A stretch of DNA of 64,000 nt from Floccularia luteovirens (GCA_009739215.1 VSJF01000014.1:124001-188000), one strand, 5' to 3'; shown: positions 1-12,096, counted from the stretch's first letter. The notes: generated from the letters alone by a model not told the origin. Numbers and translations are program-made.

Positions 1-411
1 GTATATCTGAGACAATTGGAGTGAGTGACGAAATAATAGAGAATACAATAAAATTTTGAGAAACCCATTTTAGTAGCTGATCAAATGCAATATGCATGTA
101 GGATTGCTATTCCAACAAGATGCTCTCAAGACAGAGACCTGGTTGCCTAGGAACATTGCCCTTCTAATTGACCTGAAGCAGGCCCAGTTGAGAGGCTAAA
201 ATATCTCAAGAGGAACATTTGTCAACCAAGTTGTGAGGTTTGTATTACAAGTGCTAGTTGCATATAGTTGTTAGGTCAGCAACATCTCCTAGTATAAATA
301 TAGAGGAAAAAATTAGCATTATTCTATCTTTTGTTATTGCTATTTGTGAATTTGTAAAAGGAGAAAGTGGGACTACAAGAAAAGTATCTAGATAATAAAG
401 TAATATCTAGT
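1..411. other. Spacer downstream of RCY1, no gene seen
   Basis: AT-rich sequence following the RCY1 stop codon on the minus strand. No reading frame with coding character, no RNA gene and no repeat was recognised. Similarity to the RCY1 copy near 23.6 kb stops within about 20 bp of the stop codon, so this spacer was not included in that duplication. Confidence 0.6.
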
Positions 412-3400
412 TTAGCAAATAATACAGTCCTCTTTGAAACTCAAATTGTACATTGTCTTATCAACAGTCTTTTCAATCTTCTTCCAGTCAGCTCGTCGTT
501 GTACAAATTCATATATATCCTAGAAAAAAATACTTGTGAGACCAGAATGTTAGAAAGTGGAATGGACACCATTACTTCCGGTCTATATGCGCCACCATAT
601 CTCGTTACATCTCTGACAATTTGCGCAAGGTCTTTCGCATCTTCGACAACGAAGACGTGTCCCAGCATTTTTAGGTGAGAGAAATCTGCAGCTATTGATG
701 GTACCTAACGAATGTGTCATTTTAAGCCGCAGTAAGAAAATGAGTGAATGACGAAAACTAGTTTTTGTTAGGCATACCTTGAGAGATGAAATGAACGCGT
801 GATAGGTATTGAGATCAGCGATTACTTGGAAGCCGCCGTTCAGAGAGATGATCTGACGTTTGATGTGTTTTTGTAAGATCCTAAGATAACTTTGCTCGTA
901 ACACGGAAATGTGGAAATGGGTTAAAAAACTGACGCTATCAGACGTATCCCAATTTCTTGGTAGAATACTTCTAATACTTCCTTGTTCGTACTTCCTTTC
1001 AGCAGCTTGCAATGCATCTCGAGGCACTTGATTGATTCTGTACAACCTTTTGTTGGACCAAGATCGAGTGGGCCGTCCTCAGGTGGATAATATTCGCGTG
1101 GTTTCGTACGAGTGAGTATAATATGCTCTACCTAATTATCATTATTGTTGCGGGTCAGTGCTTTCATTTCCAGATACCATACATTCAGCGTACTTGTTGC
1201 ATCAACACATCAGTTCCAGCGTTCAACCCTGCTGCGACGCAGTCATCGAGAGTATTTTCAAATCTCTTCTTTTCTCGGACGACAGCGTTGAGAAAATCTG
1301 TTTTGTCGATGTGATGCACCTGATTGAGGCAAGACATCAGCTGGACTGCCAAATGGAAATGATTCTGGTAACTGACCAGTTCCTTTTCGAAATACACCTG
1401 CACCATAGATTGGATAGTGTCACCAACATGAACCAATTCGAAGAATTGGAGTAAGGGAGCAACACTTGTAGTTTCCTCATGTTCTGCTGGTTTATATGAT
1501 TTCATCCGTTCAATTGCTCTTTGGACATCGAATGATAAGTACCAGGCAATAAGTTATAGTAGCTATAGATGAAGGCTTACTCCCCAAATCCTTTCGACAT
1601 GTGTTGCTCTCCCATGGCTTGCAAGACCAGTATGAAAATTTCCTCGATAGTGTCATGCACCCGATGTCCGAAGTGTCCTGGGTAGCCAGCGAATGTTTCT
1701 ACTCTTTTGAGAGCTTCCCGGTCAGCGTGGATAAGCTCTAGTGCAGTGTCAAGTGAAAGGAGAAGATCGAGTTGCTGATTGGAAGCAGGGGTCGGTGTAT
1801 TTTTGACTTCGGTTTTCTCTAGCGGCGTCGTGTGACCTACACAATGACATGGATGGAGTAGAAGAAGTTTACACAAGTAGGCCTACCATTCGTACCGACC
1901 CTCACCCCCGTCGAATATCTATTCCCTTCAGAACCAATGTCATCCTCTTCGTCAGCTAGCTCAAATACTGCAGCGTCTTCTTTTTCTAGTTTTCTCGAGT
2001 ACCCCGTAATGGGTCCAACTTGACCACTACCACCCCAACGCTGAGGGTTTAGCATAGAAATCCCCTGTACAGCAGCCGAACCACCCGTCATGATTGCACC
2101 ACCTACAGCGTTGACCGTACGTGGGACGATTGTAACAGGGAGGAGTAGTACGCTAGTAAATGACGCAAGAACATTGCGCTTGACTTGGGCGGGGTTATGA
2201 GAAGCTAAGAATCTTGTCGTGGCGTCTGTTTTGGCGGAAACTGTCGACGATACGGTCTGATGCGAGGAGGGATGAGATATCGTTTGGGAATCTCGATGTG
2301 ATTAAAATCATACTTGACGGTTCCATTCTCCGCAAATAGCGTCAAACGCTGCTTTGACAGATTCTACCTCTTCATCGAGATATTCGTCCATATTTGTTTC
2401 AAACATCCGATAGCTAGAAGGAGAGAACGTGAATTTGATGGGTAAGTAATAAGAATAAGGGCATACACGATGTCTTCTGCATCAGTACGCGTAATTTTTG
2501 ATTCACTGTTTTGGGCTGCAGCTTGGATTATGATATCTACCATCTTCCAAGATTCTCCGAATGAGGCGGCAGCGGATTTCAAGTATATGTCAGCTGATAA
2601 CCCCCGAGCGTGCACGAGGAGGGTGGTGATATATTCTCCAACCTTACATGAATTTGTAACCTGTTAGCATATAAGGAAAGAGTAAGTAGTATCTGTGACA
2701 TACAACTTCGGTCGCTAAGCGCTCTGCGAAGGAAAGAAGAACTTGAGAAGGTGGAGGGAAGACACGAACTGCTCGTGAACCATGTTCGTTCAATGCATCG
2801 AGTACTGCACTCATGAACTCGTCCATCGCATCAAAGGCTAATCCACCTTCTTTCCTAGGGTTGTGTTATCAACTAATGTTAACAATTAAAACATTGCAAC
2901 TCACGGAAAGTTATCTAGTGGTTCCCATTTGCCTTGTTCGTAGAAGATTTCACGTTTTTCAGCCCAAACTTTCCCCATCTCCCAGTCGCCAATGCCATCC
3001 CATACTTCCCAGCTAGATTCTGCAGCCGCTTTCATACCGACTTCGTCATTTTTTTCATCGGCAACGTCAAAGGCTGCTAGTAAGTTTGCATCGAAGCGAT
3101 CCATAGCCGAACGTAGAGATGAATATAGGGTATCCCATCTTCTAATGGGCTGAATCTGAGGTGATAGATACGCAGATAGTAAGTGGAGGAGTTTCGCTTG
3201 TAGGCGCAAGGAGCTGGAAACGGTTGAGGCGAGTTCGGATAAGATGACATGGCTGGGGGATGCAAGATAACGAGTCAGGGGTTTTAACAGATTGGAGGCA
3301 CGCATGAACTTGTTACGAAAAGTGACTTTCAGGGGGATTGCTTGAGACACTATAACGTTTTGAAACGCTCCAACGAAATCTCCCATTTCATCCGCCGGAG

Positions 3401-3776
3401 GGTTAAACACTTCACCTCCTGAGAAATCCCCGAACTCATCATCAACATGTACCACTGGGGGAGCTGACGCGCGGGATGCTGCGGTCTTTTCCTTGTTCCT
3501 TTGTTCCAATTCCTCGAGGATCATGCCCAGATCATGCTGCTCAACACCCAGAAAATTCCAGCGCATTTTCCAGATTTGCTCATCTTGGGCAAGTGCTGCT
3601 GTCGAGTGGGAACACCTACTGTAAGCTGGAAAATCAGGTAGTGGCAAGTATGCAAGAACCAATAGATGTAGATCTGAGGGAAGTCGACCAACTAGCGGCT
3701 GTGTTATAGTTGTCTGGCGGCGTCTTGATTTTGAGGCATGCAATTTGACAGGCTCTAAAGTTGCAAATTTGTCCAT
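412..3776 (-). CDS. RCY1: Recyclin-1: F-box plus Sec10-like endocytic recycling protein
   Basis: Many-exon gene of roughly 900 residues. The first ATG of the N-terminal exon is at 3776. That exon carries an F-box-like segment early on (LPSDLHLLVLAYLPLPDF, then EQIWKMRW). The rest matches the Sec10-like region of fungal recyclin-1: QAIPLKVTFRNKF, the conserved FYQEIG segment, and a C-terminal exon ending in YEFVQRRADW followed by DCIIC and the stop. In yeast Rcy1 is an F-box protein needed for endosome-to-Golgi recycling and is anchored by a C-terminal CaaX box; the terminal C-I-I-C here has that form. I place an intron before DIYEFVQRRAD (GT donor after GAYRPE, acceptor TTCTAG) and another of about 54 nt after GIRLIA. 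A truncated inverted copy lies at 22302-23658. Family assignment is firm; exact exon boundaries are not. Confidence 0.85.
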
Positions 3777-4008
3777 GCTCAACGACTACGGCATCTACGT
3801 ATACGGAGTCGGACGTAGTGAGAGGAACCGCGTACTTATTACATAACAAAATATGGTAAAAAGTTGGATAAAAAACAAAAATTTGTTGGAAACCATTTAC
3901 AGAACTTGTTATATATATATGTTATAACAGAACTTGTAATTAGCGTGTATTAGATCACATTTGTCCTTGGAGCCATACAAAGCACTGGCACTGATATTAC
4001 CCTCCCCT

Positions 4009-4277
4009 TTAGCAGCAACAGGGGATCGGTATAATGTAACAACAACCTCCATCCTAGTACACACATCATGGCCATCAGCAACGCCTCGAGGAATACAGTT
4101 ACGACTTACTGGACAAGGTACGCACCCTCCTCTTAGCCTCATTGGCTGATCAGATTTTGTAGGTGGCGACAATGTCATGCCAGACACCGGTTGTGGCTGG
4201 TCGGCTACGACATGGTTTTTGCTGGTTATATGCGCCTCTGCTGGACGAGTAAGGGTGGGTAGTTGAGAGGACGACAT
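4009..4277 (-). CDS. Small RLRGG / Cys-tail protein, 70 aa
   Basis: Two exons, 4110-4277 (56 codons) and 4009-4053 (14 codons plus stop), joined across a 56-nt intron with donor GTAAGT and acceptor TACTAG. Unspliced, the frame runs on into low-quality sequence. Spliced, it ends cleanly in MRLRGGCVPCP then DGGCCYIIPIPCCC. The N-terminal 45 residues are polar and Pro/Thr-rich with no signal peptide. The last 20 residues hold seven cysteines, a pattern compatible with S-acylation (inference). From memory, short basidiomycete proteins with this same tail exist without assigned function. RLRGG resembles the C-terminal tail of ubiquitin, but no ubiquitin fold could fit here. It is divergently transcribed from the gene at 4459, with 181 bp between starts. 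Function unknown. Confidence 0.62.
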
Positions 4278-4458
4278 ATCAGTATTTCAATATTCAATGG
4301 AGGGATGGTTATGGTATGGTTAGTGTGAAGCAAACGTGGGGCAACGCTGATGACAGTTTTTGAGGGTGGTGATGGTTATGACGTCAGATGGCAGTGCTAC
4401 TGCTTGTCTTATCTGTTTCGAATCAAATCGACATCTTTAGCTACACCACCACAACCCA
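4278..4458. promoter_or_regulatory. Short divergent promoter
   Basis: The 181 bp between two divergent start codons must hold both core promoters and both 5' leaders. No TATA box or factor site can be named with confidence. A GACGTCA (CRE-like) string lies near 4380. Confidence 0.4.
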
Positions 4459-4961
4459 ATGTCCCCTTCAGAATTTTCTCTCAGACTTCAGAAAGGTGCG
4501 ATTTCACGATCTCTCTCATCCATGCTCACCACATTTACTTCCAATCACCAGGCATCACAGGCGGTTTTGCTCCCCCAACCCCAAGCGCTATCCATACCAT
4601 AACTCTTCCTCAAGGACAGAAAAACCTTTCCATCGCATCTGCAATTCGTCCGGAAGGAACTCCATCACTTCAAGATGCCTTACCGCGAACTCTAGATATT
4701 GGAAATGAAGATCATGAAACTCTCGTCGATGAATTACATGGTATTCTCAAATCCATACCAACCGAGCAGCCTGCTGGTAGCGAGGACATATATGGTATGG
4801 ATGTCGGGATAGCTTGGGGCAGCGAAGATCTGACATGGATGAATGGAGGGCCACAAGGTTGCAGTGGAGGAAAGAGTGCAGTGCAGCCAACTGCCGAAGA
4901 GAAGGAAAAATTCAAGAGGGCTGTTGACATTGTCCACCAATTAGTTGACAAGGCCGCATAA
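4459..4961 (+). CDS. Conserved fungal protein of unknown function
   Basis: Starts at the ATG of MSPSEFSLRLQKG. A GT-AG intron (about 4497-4551, donor GTGCGA, acceptor CACCAG) joins this to ITGGFAPPTPSAIHTITLP, and the second exon is open to the TAA at 4959-4961. The protein is about 149 residues. Distinct blocks are LPRTLDIGN, ELHGILKSIPTE, AGSEDIYG and WMNGGPQGC. Such well-ordered blocks suggest a conserved cytosolic protein. There is no signal peptide or membrane segment. I do not recognise a named domain. The next gene is convergent, with its stop at 5374. Confidence 0.65.
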
Positions 4962-5373
4962 TTATAGGAAGAGTCTACTTATAAATACAGAGGCACCCAT
5001 TCTATGTATATCATATTGCAGAACACGGTATTTTCTCAGACTATACGAAACTGTAGTCTCCCTTGCTAGTTGCTCAGTTTGATGTTAAGTCGATAACTAC
5101 GTGCTTCCACGGCAGTGTAAGCTTAAATGGGTAAGTGGGGTATCACTTTACCATATGTTATGACTTGTATTTCTGAATATATCCTTTCGAAACAGAAATT
5201 GATCTACATACAATTATCCATAAGAAAGCGTCCAAAATATAAGAAAAGTATCCAGTTTACACAGAACAGTCCCACCCGCTATATGTACTGTAGACATTCA
5301 TGAATAGCTTACTACTGGGTATACATACATTTCCATACCATTTGTCAGATTGTAATAAATAGATACTGGAACA
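4962..5373. other. Convergent 3' spacer
   Basis: About 410 bp between the stop codons of two convergent genes, presumably 3' UTRs and terminators. Nothing else was seen. Confidence 0.5.
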
Positions 5374-7457
5374 TTATCTGGAGTCGCAATCTTTTTTCAC
5401 CAGCCACTCTTGCAGGAGCCATTCCCTATGTCGGGAAAATGATGGTGCATCCATCTGGACCAACTCTAATAATTTGTCAAAATCATAGGGAAGACCTGGA
5501 TCAGCTTGCAGTGCGCCAATAATGTATGACCTGAGTATCATCATAGGGTCAGAAAGCTCTAGCAATGTAGTGAGTAAGGATAACGTAGGCTCACACAACA
5601 GTTCCAGGCTTTAGCTGGTTGCTATCATCTGTACCTGGCTGACCATAACCTTTATCCTTTAAACTTAACTTATGGCACATTTCGACTATACTCATTCCAT
5701 GAATATGCCAGAATTGATAAGCCCGGATATGTTGGGAACGCATCGGATTTTTTCGCACTGGCTCATGATGCTCATTGCGGTTTTTCCTACTTGGAATAAC
5801 ATCAGAAACAAGACTCCTTTGACAACAAGTGCTTACTGACGAAGTAGAATGAACCTTAGGCCCTTCTACGCAACTCGTATAGTATTGTGCTTGGTTGCTG
5901 ACGTCGACTTGGTTTTGTTGAGCTAGATGTAATAAACTAAGGTAGACCATTAACGACGAGTGCGCATCGTTCGCAGCATCTATTGTGGACATATTAGATT
6001 TGAAAAGGGACAGGTCCTGATTTCTCTCACAATGAATTTGCTCTTTGCTTAACCGTGCTTCCCAGTTTCCCGTTCTAACTGGTCCTTTCAGTAAAGTTTT
6101 ATGGCAATACCGATCCACGAGCTGTAGCACATGTAACTTAGCATACATAGTGATCTGACACTACTAGACTTACTTTCGCAAGGCTTATGATTTTCTGTTT
6201 TTGGGCAGTGCTACTATGCGTAGGATCTGAGAGCAGCGAAAGTGACCCGAGCTCGACCAAATTTTTGGCAAGGATGCCGTAATCCCTGAATAACTTCCGC
6301 CCATCATCTTTGGACCCCATCATTCATCAAAAGATACAGGTGTCCTGAAGACTCACTTACTCAGAATATTTACACCAACTTTCGGGATATTGGGGTTCTC
6401 GATTAGAGCCTGATTAGCATAAAATGAGAAGAGGGGACTTTTAAAAATAATGATATAAGATTAACTTGTAGATTCTTTGGAAAGCCTGACAGCAGAAGAA
6501 AACACGTAGGAAAATGGCTGTGTGGCAAGCAGATGAACACTTACGGCTCATTCCATACACCTGGATAACTGCTACCTTTCCAGATTGATCCGCAATCTGG
6601 ACAACAGCTGTCCGTCTTTCCATTGAAAGTACTGGCAAGTTTTTCCTGATGTCTTCGTAAAAAATACCCGCCATTCTGTATCAAGTGCAACAGGACTTGT
6701 AATTTACAAGGGGGGATTAGTAAAAGTCCGCGGGGAACACTACAATAAGTCATACCCAGGTGTCAGATTTTCCAAAAATTCATTTGCATCTTCTTCCTGC
6801 TGAATATACGCCACCGTAAGCTTGGGGTCGTAATCTAAATAAGAATATGTAGGTTTTTTTATGCCCTCTCCTTGAGGGTTGACAGGTCCTTCTTCCCTTT
6901 CCTTGGTCGGGTCGGGTTGTGGGCTGTTTGGCACATTTTTCTGCTTCGTCGAGCTACTGTATTGTTTGAGCGTGCTGGTGTTGTGGTTATCGGTTGATTT
7001 ATTTGTGGTCGTAACTAGCTGTTCAGTTTTAGAGGCTGGGTTACTATTACCCTTAATAAGAAATATAGGATGTATCCTTGATAGTTCCACTTTCCATTAG
7101 ACCGTTATGATACCAGAGAGATAGATTTACTTACGGTTTTGTGGAACGCGACAATTTCCCCAATTTGCCATCCTTTACCAACTTCGTAGGGCTGTGCGCC
7201 AGATTGCTTTTGTTGACAGGATATGGTCCCAATATCTCTATTTCAGAATCGTCTTCGACCATAGAAATATCGTTTATATCTGTGACCATGGAGCTGGTTG
7301 TATTATTTTCATTTGAGTGCGAAGCATTTCTCTGCATATTCATAGCATGGAAGACACTCTTCGGAGACGAGGCTAATCTTCTTGTACTGTTTCTAACGGA
7401 CTCCTTGATCATCGCGTCAACCAATGCTTTAGGAATTTCGATTAACAGCAGCGCCAT
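5374..7457 (-). CDS. WRN-type 3'-5' exonuclease with C-terminal HTH, likely frameshifted
   Basis: Start chosen at the ATG of MALLLIEIPKALVDAM (7457). After about 160 polar residues comes a DnaQ/RNase D-like WRN exonuclease domain: PGPVALDTEW (motif I, Asp and Glu), RRTAVVQIADQSG, VYGMSRFPKNLQ, GRKLFRDYGI, LLKGPVRTGNWEARL, and the last motif YAANDAHSS, which becomes visible when a GT-AG intron joins QIHY to AANDAH. The C-terminus (SQHIRAYQFWHIHGMSI) resembles the helix-turn-helix found in WRN/RecQ-like proteins and ends at KKDCDSR. The expected role is 3'-5' DNA end trimming in the nucleus. Odd: between motif I and RRTAVVQ the frame shifts at a run of six A on the plus strand (6659-6664), and no ordinary intron repairs it. 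Either the gene is inactivated or the sequence has a homopolymer error. Confidence 0.75.
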
Positions 7458-7570
7458 ACAGTTCAACTCGATCGCGTCAACATCACGTGGTCAAATCAAG
7501 GCCAACAATAAATTAATAATTAATTTGATTTCAAAAAAATGTATTGAGCGTTTGATTGAGGACGACTATC
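7458..7570. promoter_or_regulatory. 113-bp bidirectional promoter of exonuclease and SDA1
   Basis: Only 113 bp separate two divergent ATGs. The segment is AT-rich (AATAAATTAATAATTAATTTGATTTC around 7508-7533) and contains CACGTG at about 7483. Both genes must start from here. No further site is claimed. Confidence 0.5.
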
Positions 7571-10216
7571 ATGGGTCGCGCCGTCCTCCATAACAACCTT
7601 CCGCAACTTCAGAACCTGATCAAGAGAGACCCGACATCATACAGAGAAGAGTTTCTCCAGCAATGGAACCATTACAACAACATCCGAGAGATATTCAAGT
7701 TCCATCCAGATGAACAATCACATCATCTACGAGAACTCGTCTCATTCATATCACACGTCCGAGTTTTTCATTTACAACTCATTATATACTAATCAAACGA
7801 TAACAGGTCGCAACTTGCTATCCAGAAGACACAGCAGATTTTCCATCCCATTTAAGTACACTTTTATCAGAGAGCTACGGTATTTTATCACCAGACACCC
7901 GCAAGACCTTGGTCTCAAACCTTGTAATGCTTCGCAATAAGGATGTGATTACCTCCATTGAGTACTAGATTTAACCGCTGGCGTCTCTGTTTTGCTAATG
8001 CGGGTCTGTTTAGGTTATTGAGAACACTATTCCCTCTGCTGCCCCGCACGTCTTCGTCGCAACTCCGATCTTTTATACGTAAAACGATACTCTCTGATAT
8101 ACGAATGGCGAATATTCGCACAAAAAATCACACCTTAAACAAAGCTGTTCAGGCCATGTTGTTCGGGATGGTCGAACAGGGCATGCAAGGTGAAGTACAG
8201 GGGGACAAGGGTAAAGTAAGGGCTATGAATGGACCTACGGTGGATGGAGCAGTCTATAACAGCGAAGCAGCTATGTGGGCTGTTATCCTGACTAAAGAGC
8301 TATGGAGAAAAAGAATATGGTATATGATCTTTATCTTGTATGAGCGCATTTATTTTATGCCAACTTTAGGACGGATGCAAAATCTGTATCAATCATTGCG
8401 CAAGGCTGTTTTCACCCTATCTCTAAAGTCCAAAGTGCATCTATCCACTTCTTTCTGAATAGCGAAGAAGAAGTTGAAGACAGTAATGATGAAGACGAGG
8501 TTCGTTTCCACCAAACCAGTTTATAAACTTTTCTTTACGCAAGTTCTAGAGTGTGGATGTACGAGCGTTGCATCATCGGCGCGAAATTAACAAAAAGACA
8601 AGGAGTGGAGAAAAGAAAATTCGTAAACAACTGAAAGCTGCTAAAAAGGTATATACAAAGTTAGCTTCACCGAAATTTCGTTGCCTAAGACTTCTAGTAG
8701 AAGAAGTATGACAAAAAGGAATCACTGCCTAATTTCCCAGCACTTCAACTACTTCATGATCCACAATCGTTCGGTGAAAAACTCTATAACGCCTTGATCG
8801 TTCATGACAAACGGTTTTCCTTGGACCTTAAAATTCTAATCATGCAACTCCTATCTCGAGTAATGGGAGCCCATAAACTTTGCGTTCTCGGATTTTATAC
8901 ATATGTTGTCAAGTACATCGCGCACCGTCAACTCCGTGTCCCCTCCATCTTGGTGGCTCTAGCCCAATCCGTTCATGATTTAACACCACCGGATGCAATA
9001 ACTCCCGTTATTCGTAAATTGGCTCAGGAATTCATACATCCTGGTGTAGCCAGTGAAGTTATAGCCGCAGGACTGAACTCAATACGAGAAATATGCAGAA
9101 GACAACCATGGGCAATGGAGGAAGACCTTCTTGGAGACCTTATAGAGTATAGAAAAAGCAGAGACAAATCAGTTACTGCTGCTGCTCGTGGGTTACTTAG
9201 ATTATATCGAGAGGTTAATCCTGGAATGCTAAGAAAAAGAGAGAGGGTGTGTAACTTCCATCTCCTGCTCCCACACGTTCTGATTGCATTCTCAGGGCAA
9301 AGAGGCAACCCTTGGGTTGAGCTCTGGGAATAAACCACTTCCTTATGGTTACAACACTGATGTAGCTACAAATATTCCAGGACTTTCGGTATGCATTCTC
9401 CTGTTTGAAATATAGTACGAGATATTGATTTTATATCAGCTTTTGGAAGACCATCTGCAGAAACTTCGCGCTGAAGAAGGAGTCGAAATTGATGACGATG
9501 ACAGCGACAGTTCGGCATGGGAGGGATGGGACGTCGAGTCAGACTCATCAGAGGATGAATCCGATGGGTGGCAAAACGTCGATAGCGACTCGGACAATGA
9601 TCTCGTTATCAGCGATAGTGAAGATGAAAATGACCAAAGTAGCTCAAAGAAACAAGAGGCAGAGCAAGCAGAACCAACAACCTCTAGCATTGCCCCAATA
9701 ACATCATCACTTGCCGAGACAAAGGTGGGTTGTATGGATTTTGTCAATTATTCATTTAAGTTTTACGACATTTTGTAGATCCTCACCCCAGCTGATTTTG
9801 CTCTCCTCAATGAACTCCGTACGAAAGATACCGTAAAATCGGGCGAATCAGGTGGAGGTTCCAAAACTAAGAGGAAACTTGCAACTGTAGAGTCGAGCAA
9901 GTCATCCGCTCCCGGTCAAGATTTGTTCATTTCAGAGAACGATATCATGGGACCTCGTAAAAAAGCGAAAGCGGACTACTTAGAACGTATGGCCTCCATT
10001 CAGAAAGGCAGGGAAGGCCGCGAGAAGTTTGGGTCGCACAAAGGAAAACAAAATAAAGAAGCTCCAAGTAGCTCGACAAATAGGGAAAAGGCAAGGAACA
10101 AGCCTGTGATGATGATTCTTAGTAGTGGCGCCGTCAGAAGTAAAAAGAAAGCGTCCCTGAGGGATAAACAGAAGAAACTGCGAAAACATATAGACAAGGC
10201 GAAGAAGTCTCGTTGA
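7571..10216 (+). CDS. SDA1: SDA1 60S ribosome biogenesis factor
   Basis: First ATG of [20 protein letters not shown]. The N-terminus matches the SDA1/NUC130 family: [23 protein letters not shown], then after an intron [23 protein letters not shown] and [10 protein letters not shown]. The 8.8-9.3 kb exon encodes the helical SDA1 core ([31 protein letters not shown]). After an acidic stretch ([18 protein letters not shown]) comes a basic C-terminus ([20 protein letters not shown]) reaching the stop at 10216. In yeast Sda1 acts in nucleolar and nucleoplasmic pre-60S maturation and export. The gene has about ten short introns. I place one at about 7965-8016 joining SIE to [12 protein letters not shown]. 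The acidic domain and basic tail are normal for the family. High confidence in identity, moderate in exon edges. Confidence 0.9.
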
Positions 10217-10624
10217 AGTGGAGGATTGCCTGCCGGATGTTTAAATGGGTGTTCAGGTACATTCAAGCGTTTTGTGCTACCCTAACATTCATTCCGCTGG
10301 AACGAAAAGAGGCAACACTGGTGACATTGTATCTCGACGCTATACAGTCCTCCAGTATAGCTGGCGTCATCTTTCGGTTTCTAGATCTACTCTTAAATCA
10401 TTTAATGGTCTAAAAATACATCTTAATCGAAAGTAGATCTCCGTTGTTTACTCTGTGCCTTCTACAGTATGTTTCTAAGTACTCAAACACATGAAAATCA
10501 GCCAAGGCCACCTTCGAGAAAAGAGACAACCCCGTCCACCACGGTATATCCATAAGAGGTAACATACATCCGCCTGTGAAAACTCCACTCATGGCCGATA
10601 ACAATAATATATACACCCTCTAAG
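10217..10624. other. Convergent 3' spacer (SDA1 / hydrolase)
   Basis: About 408 bp between two convergent stop codons. The short frames here show no domain or codon signal, so I read it as two 3' UTRs. Confidence 0.5.
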
Positions 10625-12096
10625 TTAAAGTCTAGACTGATGCAACGCAACTGGAATTGGAACTCGTGCAGTGTTACTAGATGTTTTTCCAATAATCTTC
10701 AAGGTCTTATACAGCTGATTCGCTAGGGCATACGGGTTCATTTGCACAATCTAGTTTGTTGTTAAATATCTTAGTTTCTCGAAACAAGGAAAATATAAAA
10801 AAACACACCAGATGCCCAGCTTTTTCAACTCTAGCAAACGAAGCCAAGTTCTGCACACCCCCAGCTGCATTTTCGACAACGTCTTTTTTCACTTCTGTCG
10901 ACCTAATTTTGAGAAAGAACATTCAGGATATGGAGGAGTTATGGAGCCGTAACTATACGCACAAAGTATCGTCAATAGCGCCATAAATCATATGAGTGGG
11001 GAATCGTTTGACGATGGTTCCCAATATGTTATACGACCGCGCCATGCCTAGGGAATCAACATAGCATGCCTAGCCACCATTACCACCCTTACAATTAGCA
11101 GCCGAATGGAAAAACAAGGCCGCATAATACATACCGTTTCCTGTTTTCGTGTACATTTCAAAGTGACCCCCTCTTTAATATCCGGATAATCAGCTGATGG
11201 GAGGGGCCGCATACCATCCTCCTAGAATAATAATGAAAACCATTATCAGCATCTATCCCAGTCATCTATACTTTATAATAGAGCCCTAACATACCACGAA
11301 ACGACGAACAACGCGCTTATCCCAAATTTTCCAAGCACCCCTTTCTCTTAATAAATTAAAAGCTTCATCTCTCGACGGCCAAATATCACGTCTATTCACA
11401 GAACCCGCAGTAAACCTCTTCCCAGCTTTACCTGTATATTTACTACCCATTGTCATCAACTCGCAGAGGATGATGGCTTCGGGTTTAATTGGAGGATAAT
11501 ACGTCAGCGCGAGTGTTCTATTATTATATTGTCAGTCGCTTAATGTAGAGAACACAATTAATTGAGACGTACAAGCAAACAGCACCCATTGAATGTCCAA
11601 TTCCGATAAGTCTCCGAGTTTTGAAATCGACATCAACCCCCGTCCCGAGGCCAGCTAAAAAGAGATGAATGGCACGTCCATACTCCTCCCATCCAACTAT
11701 ATCCGAAAAAAAGAGCGGAAATGTTTAATACAATACAAACCAAAGAATAATGAATGACCACCCACAGACAGGCTCGTATCCCCACTTTAGAGTCTCTTCA
11801 TTCAACACTGCAGCTTCTCCATGGTTCGGGGCATCAATTGCCCACATCTCTCGTATCCTAATATTCCCTTTCTCATTAATGCTTCCATTACCTTTGCTCA
11901 CAAATCCATGTAAGTCATCCAGGGTAGGTTCCCACTGCTCTTTATGAAATCCCGTTCCATGTGTAAAAATAAGTGTATACGCTTCAGGGTCGTCGAGATA
12001 TGGCGAATCCGGTATCCAATATCGCTTCGCGGTAACAAGCAAGGGATAATCAGGTCGTGGATCGAAGACATATGATTTACTTGCGAGAGAACTCAT
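10625..12096 (-). CDS. Alpha/beta-hydrolase fold protein
   Basis: Start chosen at MSSLASKSYVFDPRPDYP; an in-frame upstream extension is not conserved-looking. The first exon has the oxyanion-region strand TLIFTHGTGFHKEQW and the turn WAIDAPNHGEA. After an intron comes the nucleophile elbow IGIGHSMGAVC (GHSMG, catalytic Ser), then IILCELM. Near the C-terminus FPTHMIYGAIDD supplies the acid and EKAGHLIVQMNPYALANQLY the catalytic His (AGHL). Ser, Asp and His are thus all present. The protein is about 370 residues, has no signal peptide and is probably a cytosolic or peroxisomal esterase or lipase-like hydrolase. It ends IPVALHQSRL, which is not a clear SKL-type peroxisomal signal. Substrate cannot be told from sequence. 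About six introns. Confidence 0.8.

Noticed and set aside
441..668. 75-codon minus-strand frame ending GRRLKRLLIRQCTI
   Set aside because: This is the RCY1 exon read through its last intron. Splicing gives the conserved FVQRRADWKKIEKTVD ending and the stop at 412.
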